Source: Bacillus sp. Cs-700 (GTDB taxonomy: Bacteria > Bacillota > Bacilli > Bacillales > Guptibacillaceae). Taken from it: a DNA stretch of 64,000 bases. Shown here in pieces: positions 1 through 9,247 of the stretch (its first letter is position 1; each line of letters begins with the position of its first letter). Position numbers and translations under genes: made by a program. The stretch is from positions 310,001 to 374,000 of the forward strand of contig NZ_CP041063.1 of NCBI RefSeq assembly GCF_011082085.1, given 5' to 3'. Below the pieces are notes generated by a model that saw nothing but the letters and a program-made list of their open reading frames with translations, was not told the DNA's origin and searched no databases.

Positions 1-1155
1 TTCATGATTGGCAATGACGCGATTGCGTTAGGGGCCCTTGCAGGTGGAGCAAGGTTAATGGCAGCTTACCCAATCACCCCAGCATCAGAAATCATGGAAT
101 ACTTAATTAAGAAGCTTCCGGAATTTGGTGGCACCGTTGTGCAAACAGAGGATGAAATCGCGGCGGCAACGATGGCCATAGGTTCAAACTATGCGGGGGT
201 TAGAACGTTAACGGCATCGGCCGGACCGGGGTTATCGCTCATGATGGAAGCCATCGGGTTATCTGGTATTACCGAAACGCCGCTCGTCATTGTCGACACT
301 CAGCGCGGTGGGCCAAGCACTGGACTTCCAACAAAGCAGGAGCAGTCAGATTTGCTGGCGATGATTTACGGCACGCATGGGGAGATTCCTAAGATTGTCA
401 TTGCGCCGAGTACGGTTGAGGAAGCATTCTATGATGCGATTGAAGCGTTTAATCTCGCAGAGGAATATCAGTGTCCCGTTATTTTACTCTCAGATCTTCA
501 ATTGTCTCTTGGCAAGCAATCCGTGGAGCCGCTTGATTACAATAAAATCAACATTCGAAGGGGTAAGCTGAACGATCAAGAAATCGCTGAAAGAGAAGAT
601 AAGTCGTACTATAAACGTTTTGAAATTACGGATGATGGCGTTTCAAATCGTGTCATTCCAGGAACGAAAAATGGTATTTTTCACGTAACCGGTGTTGAGC
701 ACGATGAAACAGGTAAACCGTCAGAAGTTCCGCAAAACCGAAAAGATCAGATGGAGAAAAGACTTCGTAAAATTCAAAACATCTCTTTTCAAAATCCAAT
801 TTACACAGTAGCGCCGCATGAAGTGCCCGATTTGCTGCTAATTGGTTTTAACTCGACGAGAGGAAGTATCGAGGAAGTTATCCCGAGACTTGAAGCGGAT
901 GGCTTAAAAGTCAATCATGCTCAAATTCGTCTTGTACATCCATTTCCAGCAGATGAGCTTAAGCCATTGTTACAAGCGGCGAAGAAAGTGATTGTGGTTG
1001 AACACAATGCAACGGGCCAGCTGGCAAGTCTCGTGAAAATGAACGCGGGCTACGGTGAAAAGATTGAAAGTATATTAAAATACGACGGCAATCCATTCTT
1101 ACCAGGTGATATCCATCAACAATGTAAGGAGATGTTCGCGAATGGCCACATTTAA
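1..1155 (+). CDS. korA: 2-oxoacid:acceptor oxidoreductase subunit alpha, C-terminal part (5' cut by window)
   Basis: Catalyses, with the beta subunit that follows, ferredoxin- or flavodoxin-linked oxidative decarboxylation of a 2-oxoacid such as 2-oxoglutarate. The frame is open to base 1, and residues near the start (AAYPITPASEIMEYL) match the pyrimidine-binding domain of the alpha chain. In bacilli this chain is normally about 580 residues with an N-terminal gamma domain; only about 384 residues are visible, so the gamma domain lies outside the window. A C-terminal transketolase-like domain (around VVEHNATGQL) is present. The 3' end overlaps the beta gene by 14 bases, indicating translational coupling. 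The preferred oxoacid cannot be told from sequence. Confidence 0.9.
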   Translation, partial: FMIGNDAIALGALAGGARLMAAYPITPASEIMEYLIKKLPEFGGTVVQTEDEIAAATMAIGSNYAGVRTLTASAGPGLSLMMEAIGLSGITETPLVIVDTQRGGPSTGLPTKQEQSDLLAMIYGTHGEIPKIVIAPSTVEEAFYDAIEAFNLAEEYQCPVILLSDLQLSLGKQSVEPLDYNKINIRRGKLNDQEIAEREDKSYYKRFEITDDGVSNRVIPGTKNGIFHVTGVEHDETGKPSEVPQNRKDQMEKRLRKIQNISFQNPIYTVAPHEVPDLLLIGFNSTRGSIEEVIPRLEADGLKVNHAQIRLVHPFPADELKPLLQAAKKVIVVEHNATGQLASLVKMNAGYGEKIESILKYDGNPFLPGDIHQQCKEMFANGHI

Positions 1156-2008
1156 AGATTTTCGTAATCAGGTGAAGCCAAACTGGTGCCCTGGCTGTGG
1201 AGATTTCTCCGTACAAGCAGCCATTCAACGAGCGGCTGCGAATGTGGGACTAGAACCAGACGATCTTGCCGTCATTTCTGGAATTGGCTGCTCTGGTCGT
1301 ATTAGTGGCTACATCAATGCGTATGGTTTCCATGGGATTCATGGGCGCTCGCTACCAATTGCACAGGGCGTGAAAATGGCAAATCGCGATTTAACCGTGA
1401 TTGCGTCCGGGGGAGATGGCGATGGCTTTGCGATCGGAATGGGGCACACGATCCATGCGATGAGGCGAAATATAGACATCACGTATATCGTGATGGACAA
1501 TCAAATCTATGGTTTAACGAAAGGGCAGACCTCTCCAACGAGTGCAGAAGGGTTTAAAACGAAAAGTACGCCTTCTGGATCAATTGAATCTTCTCTTTCC
1601 ATCATGGAACTCGCGCTCTCTAGCGGCTGTGGTTTTGTAGCCCAAAGCTTTTCAACCGATTTAAAGGACCTCGTAGCGATCATTGAACAAGGAATTCAAC
1701 ATAAAGGCTTTTCATTGATTAACGTGTTTAGCCCGTGTGTGACGTTCAATAAAGTGAATACGTATGACTGGTTTAAACAAAACCTTATTAGTTTAAATGA
1801 TATTGAAGGCTATGATCCACACAATCGGATGATGGCGATGCAAACGTTAATGGAACACAATGGACTTGTGAAAGGATTAATTTACGAGAATCCAACACGT
1901 CCATCTTACCAAGAATCAGTTCGAGGCTATAGTTCTAGTGCGTTATCAAAACAAGACTTAAATCTTCCTGAAGAGAAATTTACAGAGTTAATGGCTGAAT
2001 TTATGTAA
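1142..2008 (+). CDS. korB: 2-oxoacid:ferredoxin oxidoreductase subunit beta
   Basis: Thiamine-diphosphate-binding subunit of the 2-oxoacid oxidoreductase. The 288-residue product begins MATFKDFRNQ and shows the cluster/TPP-proximal WCPGCGDF motif, then the TPP/Mg motif beginning GDGDGF and ending in the DNQIYGLT loop. I chose the ATG because AAGGAG lies 10 bases upstream; an earlier in-frame start would sit well inside korA with no ribosome site. It overlaps korA, and a terminator follows the stop, so korAB is the end of its transcription unit. Confidence 0.93.
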   Translation: MATFKDFRNQVKPNWCPGCGDFSVQAAIQRAAANVGLEPDDLAVISGIGCSGRISGYINAYGFHGIHGRSLPIAQGVKMANRDLTVIASGGDGDGFAIGMGHTIHAMRRNIDITYIVMDNQIYGLTKGQTSPTSAEGFKTKSTPSGSIESSLSIMELALSSGCGFVAQSFSTDLKDLVAIIEQGIQHKGFSLINVFSPCVTFNKVNTYDWFKQNLISLNDIEGYDPHNRMMAMQTLMEHNGLVKGLIYENPTRPSYQESVRGYSSSALSKQDLNLPEEKFTELMAEFM

Positions 2009-2015
2009 GGCGACG

Positions 2016-2043
2016 AACCCTTCAAGTAATGAAGGGTTTTTTT
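2016..2043 (+). terminator. Rho-independent terminator after korB
   Basis: Nine-base arms AACCCTTCA/TGAAGGGTT around a short loop, followed by a T run. Confidence 0.85.
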
Positions 2044-2195
2044 ATGGTGAAAAGGATGAACGATTCTTTTCCATAAATAAAACTATAAGTGTCCTTGTAT
2101 GGAGGACATATCACCTTTACGTTATAAGTGATAAATGATACGATGTTTGTGATAACAGTGTTTGAAGAATGTTTTGAAAAAGTGAGGTGTACGCT

Positions 2196-3236
2196 GTGGA
2201 AGGAAAAATGAAGGCGATTGTAAAACATGAACGTACCAAAGGTGCTCAGCTGCAAACCGTCGATATTCCACAAATTAATGATAATGAAGTATTAATTCAA
2301 GTAAAAGCAACTTCGATTTGCGGTACAGATGTACATATTTATACGTGGGATGAATGGTCCCAAAGTCGCGTCAATCCTCCTTATGTTTTTGGTCATGAGT
2401 TTGCTGGAGTTGTCGTAGAAAAAGGAAAGAACGTAACGAACCTGGAGGTTGGAGACCATGTTTCAGCAGAAACACATATTGTTTGCAACCAATGTCCACA
2501 ATGTTTAACAGGGAAGTTTCATATTTGCGAAAATACTAAAATTATTGGTGTCGACACGGATGGCTGCTTTGCAGAATACGTTGCACTCCCATCTCAAAAT
2601 ATTTGGAAAAATCCTGAGTCACTATCATTTGATGTGGCTTCTGTACAAGAGCCGATGGGTAACGCCGTTCATACAGTACTCGCTGGAGACGTAGCTGGAA
2701 AGACAGTAGCGATTATCGGTTGTGGCCCGATTGGGATTATGGCTGTAGGGGTTGCAAAGGCAGCTGGTGCCTCAGAAGTTATCGCACTTGATTTAAATGA
2801 TTATCGTCTGAACCTTGCGAAAGAAATGGGCGCAACGACTGTTATTAATTCTCGTAATGAAGATCCACTTCACGTTGTGAAAGAGCTGACTAACGGTCAC
2901 GGTGTTGACGTTGTCTGTGAAATGTCAGGACATCCAATCGCGATGAACCAGGGCTTTAAAATGGTAACAAACGGTGGACGTGTTTCCATCCTTAGTTTGC
3001 CAGTCCGTCCTGTCGAAATTGATGTTACGAATGACATAGTTTTTAAAGGCATAACTGTTCAAGGCATTACAGGAAGAAAAATGTTCGAAACTTGGCGCCA
3101 GGTGTCCGGGCTTTTGCAGTCAGGACAGGTAGATGTGGAGCCGATGATTACGCATCACTTCCCTCTTGAAGACTTTGAAAAAGGCTTCGAATTAATGATT
3201 GAAGGTAAATGTGGTAAGGTAGTGTTACATCCATAA
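2196..3236 (+). CDS. tdh: L-threonine 3-dehydrogenase
   Basis: Oxidises L-threonine to 2-amino-3-ketobutyrate with NAD+, first step of threonine degradation to glycine and acetyl-CoA. The 346-residue protein is a zinc-dependent medium-chain dehydrogenase: catalytic-zinc region (ICGTDVHIY, then GHEFAG), structural-zinc cysteines (CNQCPQCLTGKFHIC), and NAD-binding GCGPIGIMAVG. Start choice: a GTG is preceded by AGTGAGG at good spacing and gives MEGKMKAIVKH, matching the B. subtilis length of 347; a GTG nine bases upstream and an ATG twelve bases downstream are alternatives. The next gene, kbl, takes the product. Confidence 0.95.
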   Translation: MEGKMKAIVKHERTKGAQLQTVDIPQINDNEVLIQVKATSICGTDVHIYTWDEWSQSRVNPPYVFGHEFAGVVVEKGKNVTNLEVGDHVSAETHIVCNQCPQCLTGKFHICENTKIIGVDTDGCFAEYVALPSQNIWKNPESLSFDVASVQEPMGNAVHTVLAGDVAGKTVAIIGCGPIGIMAVGVAKAAGASEVIALDLNDYRLNLAKEMGATTVINSRNEDPLHVVKELTNGHGVDVVCEMSGHPIAMNQGFKMVTNGGRVSILSLPVRPVEIDVTNDIVFKGITVQGITGRKMFETWRQVSGLLQSGQVDVEPMITHHFPLEDFEKGFELMIEGKCGKVVLHP

Positions 3237-3277
3237 GGCTCACATGAGCCATTACATACTAATGAGGAGGCCGATCA

Positions 3278-4453
3278 ATGAAAGGTTTTGAATATCTCCA
3301 AGAAGAGCTTGATCAAATGCAGGAGGAAGGCGTTTTTCGTAACTTGATTCCACTTGAGTCTGCTCAAGGGTCACGCGTTACGATTAAAGGAAAAAACGTT
3401 ATTCAGCTATCATCAAACAACTATCTCGGACTGACGGACCATCCGAAAATGAAGCGAGCAGCGATTGAAGCCGTTGAAAAATACGGCGCAGGAACAGGCT
3501 CTGTTCGAACCATTGCTGGAACGCTCTCCATGCACGAACAGTTCGAAGAAAAGCTTGCTGAATTTAAACATACTGAAGCGGCACTCGTTCTTCAATCAGG
3601 ATTTGCCACAAATCAGGCGGTCCTTTCAGCGATCTTAACGAAAGAAGATGTTGTCATTTCTGATGAACTAAACCACGCTTCGATTATTGATGGCATTCGC
3701 TTAACAAAAGCGGGACGTCGCATTTACAAGCATACTGACATGGAAGACCTCGAGAGCGCATTGAAAGAAACGCAAGATTATCGCACGCGTCTTGTTGTCA
3801 CAGACGGTGTCTTCTCAATGGACGGAAACATTGCGCCGCTAACTGAAATTGTCGAACTATGTGAAAAGTATGATGCGCTTGTCATGGTTGATGACGCTCA
3901 TGCAAGTGGCGTACTTGGTGAGAACGGCCGTGGAACAGTTGACCACTTCGGCTTAAACGGACGAGTTCACATTCAGGTTGGGACACTTAGTAAGGCGATT
4001 GGCGTTCTTGGTGGTTACATTGCAAGTACGAAAACACTTCGCGATTACTTGATTCATAAAGGTCGACCGTTCTTATTTAGTACATCTCATCCTCCTGCAG
4101 TAACAGCAGCTTGCTCAGCCGCAATTGATGTTCTTGTGGAAGAGCCTGAGTTGATTGAGAAACTCTGGGACAACACAAAGTTCTTTAAAGCTGGGTTAAA
4201 AGAGCTTGGTTTTGATACAGGGATTAGTGAAACGCCTGTAACACCTGTCATCATTGGTGATGAGGCACTTACGCATAAGTTTTCAGATAAGCTATTTGAA
4301 AATGGTGTGTTTGCGCAGGGTATTGCGTTTCCAACTGTTGCAAAAGGAAAAGGCCGCGTTCGTACGATCGTAACGGCGCAACATTCAAAAGAAGATCTCC
4401 AAGAAGCTTTAGATGCATTTGAGAAGTCTGCAAAAGAGCTTGGAATACTTTAA
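3278..4453 (+). CDS. kbl: Glycine C-acetyltransferase (2-amino-3-ketobutyrate CoA ligase)
   Basis: PLP enzyme of the alpha-oxoamine synthase family that cleaves 2-amino-3-ketobutyrate with CoA to glycine and acetyl-CoA. The 391-residue length is typical. Visible landmarks are SSNNYLGL near the N terminus, the PLP-facing VDDAHASG, and the Schiff-base lysine in [14 protein letters not shown] strong GAGGAGG lies before the ATG. It is 41 bases downstream of tdh with no terminator between, so the two form a threonine-catabolic operon; a terminator follows. Confidence 0.95.
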   Translation: MKGFEYLQEELDQMQEEGVFRNLIPLESAQGSRVTIKGKNVIQLSSNNYLGLTDHPKMKRAAIEAVEKYGAGTGSVRTIAGTLSMHEQFEEKLAEFKHTEAALVLQSGFATNQAVLSAILTKEDVVISDELNHASIIDGIRLTKAGRRIYKHTDMEDLESALKETQDYRTRLVVTDGVFSMDGNIAPLTEIVELCEKYDALVMVDDAHASGVLGENGRGTVDHFGLNGRVHIQVGTLSKAIGVLGGYIASTKTLRDYLIHKGRPFLFSTSHPPAVTAACSAAIDVLVEEPELIEKLWDNTKFFKAGLKELGFDTGISETPVTPVIIGDEALTHKFSDKLFENGVFAQGIAFPTVAKGKGRVRTIVTAQHSKEDLQEALDAFEKSAKELGIL

Positions 4454-4460
4454 GCGAAAG

Positions 4461-4487
4461 AGAGGGGGGTGACCTCCTCTTTTTTTT
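4461..4487 (+). terminator. Terminator after kbl
   Basis: G-rich/C-rich hairpin (AGAGG paired with CCTCT around the stop-proximal loop) followed by eight Ts. Confidence 0.75.
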
Positions 4488-4548
4488 GCTAATTAGGTCA
4501 TTCTTTGATTATTCACCTAATCGTGCTCGGAGGCTTTTCCAGGTTTTA

Positions 4549-4577
4549 TTGATTAAATACTCTGAACCCCTTATAAT
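4549..4577 (+). promoter_or_regulatory. SigA-type promoter for miaB-ricA
   Basis: TTGATT, a 17-base spacer, then TATAAT. It lies about 170 bases before miaB. The leader between includes a small GAGC/GCTC hairpin followed by Ts near 4686-4706, which could be a weak attenuator. Confidence 0.7.
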
Positions 4578-4747
4578 AAAGGAATGTCCATTAGTTACAC
4601 ATTTCTTAATTGACAATAAAGGATAACGTATAAAACGGAAGCTTTTATAGAATTGATTTCTATTAGCGAGGTTTTTCTAAGTTTAGGAGCATTGCGCTCT
4701 TTTTCATAGCAGGGTCATCCTTTTTAATTAGAAAGGAGTCGAACGAC

Positions 4748-6280
4748 ATGAACGAACAGCAGCGACTGGATTCGCAAATCAATGTAAAGAAAACAGAGAA
4801 AACGACCGAAGATTATGCGAAGTATTTCCAGACAACGTACCAGGCACCTAACTTAAAAGATGCCAAGCGCAGAGGAAAAGAAAATGTAAACGTTCATTAC
4901 GATTTTGAAATTCCAGAGAATATTAAGAACCTTGGGAAAGATAAGAAGTTTTTGATACGCACGTACGGATGTCAAATGAATGAACACGATACAGAGGTAA
5001 TGGCAGGGATTTTTGAGGAAATGGGCTTTGAAGCTACAACTGAAGTGACTGAAGCAGATGTCGTTCTCCTCAATACGTGTGCCATTCGCGAAAATGCGGA
5101 AAACAAAGTATTTGGTGAGCTTGGCCATTTAAAACCATTAAAAATGGAAAATCCGGACCTGATCATTGGTGTATGTGGATGTATGTCACAGGAAGAATCT
5201 GTAGTCAACCGCATTATGCAAAAGCATCAGTTCGTTGATTTAATCTTTGGTACACATAACATTCACCGCCTTCCAGAACTGATGGAGCAAGCAGTCTTTG
5301 GGAAAGAAATGGTGATGGAAGTATGGTCAAAAGAAGGTGACATCATTGAAAACCTTCCGCGGACAAGAAAAGGCGAAATCAAAGCATGGGTTAACATCAT
5401 GTACGGCTGTGATAAATTCTGTACATATTGCATCGTGCCTTATACACGAGGTAAGGAAAGAAGCCGTCGCCCTGAAGATATTATTCAGGAAGTACGCCAC
5501 TTAGCAGCTAAAGGCTATAAAGAAGTGACGCTCCTTGGACAGAATGTAAACGCCTACGGGAAAGATTTAGAAGATATTGAGTACGGCCTCGGTGATCTTA
5601 TGAACGAGATTCATAAGATTGATATTCCTAGAGTTCGTTTCACGACGAGTCACCCACGTGACTTTGATGATCGTCTTGTAGAAGTACTTGGTCAGGGAGG
5701 CAATCTTGTCGATCATATCCACCTTCCTGTTCAAAGTGGAAGCAATGAGGTTCTGAAGTTGATGAACCGTCGCTATACGCGTGAGACGTATTTAGAGCTA
5801 GTACGTAAGATTAAAAAGGTAATGCCAAACGCAACCTTTACAACGGATATTATCGTAGGTTTCCCGAATGAAACGGACGAACAGTTCGAAGAAACGATGG
5901 AACTCGTAAAGGAAGTAGAGTATGACAGTGCGTATACGTTCATTTACTCCCAACGTGATGGCACGCCAGCAGCTAAAATGACGGATAACGTACCAATGGA
6001 AGTGAAGAAAGAACGCCTTCAGCGCTTAAATACCCTTGTGAATGAAATGGCTGCGAAAAACAACGCTGTTTTTGAAGGTCAAATCGTGGAAGTTCTCGTA
6101 GAAGGTGAAAGCAAGAAAAATGCGGATGTTCTTTCTGGCTATACGAGCAAGAACAAAGTGGTTAACTTTAGAGGTCCTAAATCATTAGTTGGTCAAATTG
6201 TCCAAGTGAAAATCACGAAAGCAAAAACGTGGTCACTTGATGGCGAATATATTGAAAAAACGGCTGAGGTGAATGCATAA
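4748..6280 (+). CDS. miaB: tRNA (N6-isopentenyl adenosine(37)-C2)-methylthiotransferase MiaB
   Basis: Radical SAM enzyme that adds the 2-methylthio group to i6A37 in tRNAs reading UNN codons. In the 510-residue product the auxiliary cluster cysteines are C75 (YGCQMNEHD), C111 (NTCAIRE) and C145 (CGCMSQEE); the radical SAM cluster is CDKFCTYC, C221/C225/C228; a C-terminal TRAM domain follows. The roughly 60-residue N-terminal extension is usual for bacillar MiaB. Its stop codon overlaps the start of ricA. MiaA, which makes its substrate, is encoded further on in this window. Confidence 0.96.
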   Translation: MNEQQRLDSQINVKKTEKTTEDYAKYFQTTYQAPNLKDAKRRGKENVNVHYDFEIPENIKNLGKDKKFLIRTYGCQMNEHDTEVMAGIFEEMGFEATTEVTEADVVLLNTCAIRENAENKVFGELGHLKPLKMENPDLIIGVCGCMSQEESVVNRIMQKHQFVDLIFGTHNIHRLPELMEQAVFGKEMVMEVWSKEGDIIENLPRTRKGEIKAWVNIMYGCDKFCTYCIVPYTRGKERSRRPEDIIQEVRHLAAKGYKEVTLLGQNVNAYGKDLEDIEYGLGDLMNEIHKIDIPRVRFTTSHPRDFDDRLVEVLGQGGNLVDHIHLPVQSGSNEVLKLMNRRYTRETYLELVRKIKKVMPNATFTTDIIVGFPNETDEQFEETMELVKEVEYDSAYTFIYSQRDGTPAAKMTDNVPMEVKKERLQRLNTLVNEMAAKNNAVFEGQIVEVLVEGESKKNADVLSGYTSKNKVVNFRGPKSLVGQIVQVKITKAKTWSLDGEYIEKTAEVNA

Positions 6281-6696
6281 TGGTATCAAGAATGGAAGTT
6301 ATTGCAAAAGCAAAAGATCTTGCGAAACTCGTTTCAGAAACAGAAGAAGTCGATTTCTTCAAACGTGCAGAAGAAAAGATCAATGAAAATAAAAAAGTGC
6401 AAAGCTTAATTGCGCGAATTAAGTTAGAGCAAAAAGAAGCGGTAAATCTTCAGCACTACAGCAAGCATGAAGCGTTGAAAGAGAAAGATGAGCGGATTGA
6501 TAAGCTCATGCAGCAGCTTGATGAAATTCCTGTCGTGCAGGAATTCAAACGCTCGCAGTCTGATGTAAATGACCTTCTTCAGCTAGTAGCTAACACGATT
6601 TCCAATACAGTAACAGATGAAATTATTGAATCAACTGGTGGGAACGTTCTTGAAGGAACAACAGGCTCAACCCAGCAGGGTCCTGGTTGTAAGTAA
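6280..6696 (+). CDS. ricA: RicAFT regulatory complex subunit RicA (YmcA)
   Basis: Member of the YlbF/YmcA family, helical proteins. In B. subtilis RicA, with RicF and RicT, binds Fe-S clusters, assists RNase Y in mRNA maturation and promotes biofilm formation, competence and sporulation. The 138-residue product is largely helical and ends in a short Cys-containing tail (GPGCK), as in the family. It starts on an ATG overlapping the miaB stop, the same pairing as in B. subtilis. Confidence 0.9.
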   Translation: MVSRMEVIAKAKDLAKLVSETEEVDFFKRAEEKINENKKVQSLIARIKLEQKEAVNLQHYSKHEALKEKDERIDKLMQQLDEIPVVQEFKRSQSDVNDLLQLVANTISNTVTDEIIESTGGNVLEGTTGSTQQGPGCK

Positions 6697-6711
6697 CAAT
6701 TTATGAATACG

Positions 6712-6746
6712 AAAGCCTTCCAATCGTGCATTGGAAGGCTTTTTTT
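6712..6746 (+). terminator. Terminator after ricA
   Basis: AAAGCCTTCCAA and TTGGAAGGCTTT arms around a 7-base loop, then a T run. Confidence 0.9.
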
Positions 6747-6900
6747 ATGCCAAGCGACCTCCGCTTTCGAAATATTCTCTTAACTATCTGGGATATTATG
6801 CTAATATAAGCGAGAAGAGTTAATCGTGTTTATTCATTACATAACGAAGGAAGTTCAAGCATACTTGGTATGACAACTGAATCGTTGAGGGGGTGATCGT

Positions 6901-7419
6901 TTGCGCATTTTTCATGTTAGTGAAGAAGACGATATTCATGAATTTCAGCCAAGAATTCCTACGCGTCAAGATCTTGACCAATCAAAAGGGCTCGTATGGG
7001 CGGTTAATGAAACCTGTTTACCGAACTTTTTAACACCACGAAATTGTCCGCGCGTTTGCTTTCATGTTGCGCCAAATACGTCAGATGCAGATAAGCAAAC
7101 GTATTTATCTTCGAGCTGTCAACATGCTGTAGTTATTGAAAATAGATGGTTTGAAACGATAACGAAAACAAAACTTTATTTATATGAGTTCGATCCGATC
7201 CACTTTAAACTACAAGACGACAATGCTGGCTACTATGTGAGTGATACAGCTCAAGTTCCAATCAATAAGATTAAGATTGATCATCCTATTCAGGAGTTAT
7301 TTCGTCGTCAGGTAGAGGTGAGATTCGTTGATCAGCTGTGGGATATACATGATAAGATCCAACATACATCATTTCATTGGTCATTATGTCGGATGAAGTT
7401 TGCCGCTCCGAGGAGATAA
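6901..7419 (+). CDS. DUF6886-type hypothetical protein
   Basis: 172-residue soluble protein of unknown function. I recall this sequence type (MRIFHVSEEDDIHEFQPR, later VWAVNETCLPNFLTPRNCPRVC) as a Bacillales family labelled DUF6886; the label is from memory. It contains several cysteines (NETC, NCPRVC, SSCQH) but no recognised metal site. The TTG start is preceded by GAGGGGGTGATCG. The following kinase-like gene begins close after its stop, suggesting co-transcription. It sits between ricA and cotE. Confidence 0.7.
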   Translation: MRIFHVSEEDDIHEFQPRIPTRQDLDQSKGLVWAVNETCLPNFLTPRNCPRVCFHVAPNTSDADKQTYLSSSCQHAVVIENRWFETITKTKLYLYEFDPIHFKLQDDNAGYYVSDTAQVPINKIKIDHPIQELFRRQVEVRFVDQLWDIHDKIQHTSFHWSLCRMKFAAPRR

Positions 7420-7442
7420 AAAAGGTAAAAGGAGAGAAGAAG

Positions 7443-8192
7443 ATGAAGCTAGGAAATCCAATTGCTGCTGGAAATACAGCGAAAATCTATTCTGTTCAAA
7501 ATCAAATTGTGAAGGTATTCCGAAAAGACCTTCCTGATGGAACCTCTTCCTATGAAGCTGAGAAGCAGCGTTACGCCTTATCAAAAGGTCTTCCGGTCCC
7601 TAAAATTATTGATGTAACGAAAATAGACGGTAGACAGGCAATCATCATGGAAGAAATTAGCGGTCGCACGTTAGGCGAACGTCTTTTAGAGAATAAGAAT
7701 TTAGCACGTTATTTTATGGAGATGTCAGTTAACATTCAACAAACCATTCATCGGATCAACGCCGATGCGTTTGAACCGATGAATGAAAAGCTTACACGCC
7801 AAATAGGTACAGCGGAACATTTAAGTCGATCTCAAAAAACAGCATTACTCTTTAAATTAAGTGGAATGCCAGTCAGGAAGCAGCTTTGCCATGGTGATTT
7901 TCATCTGTTTAATTTGATCATGGGCGATCATGTGACGATTCTTGATTGGGTTGATGCAAGTGCGGGGGATAGCCGAGCAGACGTTTATAGAACGTATCTA
8001 TTATATACTCAATTTTCAAGTGAGTTAGCGGAACTGTATTTACATCTCTATTGCATGAAAACCGGCGCATCAAAAGAAGAAATCATGGAGTGGGCACCGA
8101 TTATTGCTGGTGCACGGTTATCGGAAGGAGTATTAACAGAAGACACTGGTCGCTTATTAGAGATTGTAGATCAGTTAAGGCTAAGAAGATAA
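7443..8192 (+). CDS. Aminoglycoside phosphotransferase (APH)-family kinase-like protein
   Basis: 249-residue small-molecule kinase of the APH/choline-kinase fold. The ATP-binding lobe is near the N terminus (GNTAKIYSVQNQIVKVFR). The catalytic loop is CHGDFHLFNLI (His-x-Asp then Asn), followed by the metal-binding Asp in ILDWVDAS. Substrate is unknown; many bacterial members are not resistance genes. AAAAGGAG sits 8 bases before the chosen ATG; an upstream in-frame ATG overlaps the previous gene and lacks a ribosome site. Confidence 0.8.
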   Translation: MKLGNPIAAGNTAKIYSVQNQIVKVFRKDLPDGTSSYEAEKQRYALSKGLPVPKIIDVTKIDGRQAIIMEEISGRTLGERLLENKNLARYFMEMSVNIQQTIHRINADAFEPMNEKLTRQIGTAEHLSRSQKTALLFKLSGMPVRKQLCHGDFHLFNLIMGDHVTILDWVDASAGDSRADVYRTYLLYTQFSSELAELYLHLYCMKTGASKEEIMEWAPIIAGARLSEGVLTEDTGRLLEIVDQLRLRR

Positions 8193-8377
8193 AGTGGTTA
8201 GGCTTAACTTATTTCATTATATAATTTTCACGTACCATACTTTTTTAAAAAAATCAAAAAAGGTTGTAAAGCATTGGACATTCGAGACATAGACTGATAG
8301 TGGAACAGCCTTTATATATAAAAAACTTTTATTCTATGGTGTTGGTTATGTTCTTTTGCTGTGAAGAAAAAAAGAGG

Positions 8378-8401
8378 AACACTGGTCGTTTGTCTTGCAT
8401 A
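8378..8401 (+). promoter_or_regulatory. Possible SigK-type promoter for cotE
   Basis: AACA, 16 bases, then CATA of GCATAGGATG, resembling the SigK pattern AC-N16/17-CATANNNTA, shortly before the cotE ribosome site. cotE of B. subtilis is transcribed by SigE and SigK. The motif is short, so this is tentative. Confidence 0.35.
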
Positions 8402-8437
8402 GGATGAGAATGAAGATTGGAAGAGGAGGTATGATCG

Positions 8438-8989
8438 ATGTCAGAAGAATATAATTACAGAGAGATATTCGCCAAAGCTGTTTGCGGAAAAGGGCGTAAA
8501 TTTACACAGGATACAAACACAGTAACACCAACTCATAAGCCTTCTAGTATTCTGGGTTGTTGGATTATTAACAATCAATTCACTGCCAAGAAGCATGGTG
8601 ACTGTGTGAGGATTGATGGCTCTTATGACATTAACATTTGGTACTCTTACAGCCACAATACGAAAACAGAAGTCGTAACCGAAACCGTTAAGTACCATGA
8701 AGAAATCCCTCTTCGCTACAAAGACAAAGACTGTGTTGCTGATGAAGTTGTTGCAAAAGCGATTCAGGAGCCTAACTGTCTCGAAGCTACCATTGCGCCG
8801 AGCGGTCATAAGGTGATTGTACAAGTGGAAAGAGAATTTCTTGTAGAAGTTATCGGCGAAACGAAGATTTGCGTTTACGTAAATCCAGATGGCTGTGAAG
8901 ACGATGACGATGATTGGGATTACGATGTAGATGATGAAGAGTTTGAAGATTTAGATCCGAACTTCTTAATTGGTGATCTAGAGGAATAG
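8438..8989 (+). CDS. cotE: Outer spore coat morphogenetic protein CotE
   Basis: Scaffold for outer-coat assembly around the forespore. The 183-residue length is close to the 181 of B. subtilis. It has the family N terminus ([16 protein letters not shown]) and the strongly acidic Asp/Glu-rich C-terminal tail, which recruits client coat proteins. A GAGGAGGT ribosome site precedes the ATG. It lies between ricA and mutS as in B. subtilis, with two unrelated genes inserted, and a strong terminator follows. Confidence 0.96.
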   Translation: MSEEYNYREIFAKAVCGKGRKFTQDTNTVTPTHKPSSILGCWIINNQFTAKKHGDCVRIDGSYDINIWYSYSHNTKTEVVTETVKYHEEIPLRYKDKDCVADEVVAKAIQEPNCLEATIAPSGHKVIVQVEREFLVEVIGETKICVYVNPDGCEDDDDDWDYDVDDEEFEDLDPNFLIGDLEE

Positions 8990-8994
8990 TACGT

Positions 8995-9030
8995 CCAGGA
9001 AGAAGCAATCCTTCTTCCTGGTTTTTATTT
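8995..9030 (+). terminator. Terminator after cotE
   Basis: CCAGGAAGAAG and CTTCTTCCTGG arms, loop of five, then a T-rich tract. Confidence 0.9.
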
Positions 9031-9060
9031 TGTTATAAAGTACGTCTGTTCTGCTTAATC

Positions 9061-9200
9061 AGAGGCTTCCTCTTTACTGATCCAGCTGCAACCTCCAGAC
9101 ACTCGGTCACTTCACCTTTTCCTCTGAATACAAAGAGCGTATTCAAATGAAAAGGTTCCAGTGCTATTAATGTCTAAACGGAGGCTTCCGCTTTACTGAT
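9061..9200. repeat. Direct repeat pair flanking an 18-bp hairpin upstream of mutS
   Basis: Two 21-base copies (9061-9081 and 9180-9200), identical at 19 positions and sharing GAGGCTTCC and CTTTACTGAT, bracket a hairpin at 9114-9156. The hairpin arms pair at 16 of 18 positions around the loop AAAGAGC. There is no T run, so it is not a simple terminator. The unit resembles a small non-coding repeat element; its function is unknown. Confidence 0.55.
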
Positions 9201-9247
9201 ATGCTATACTGTTAGGTGACTAGATTTAAGATTGGTGGAGAAGAAAC

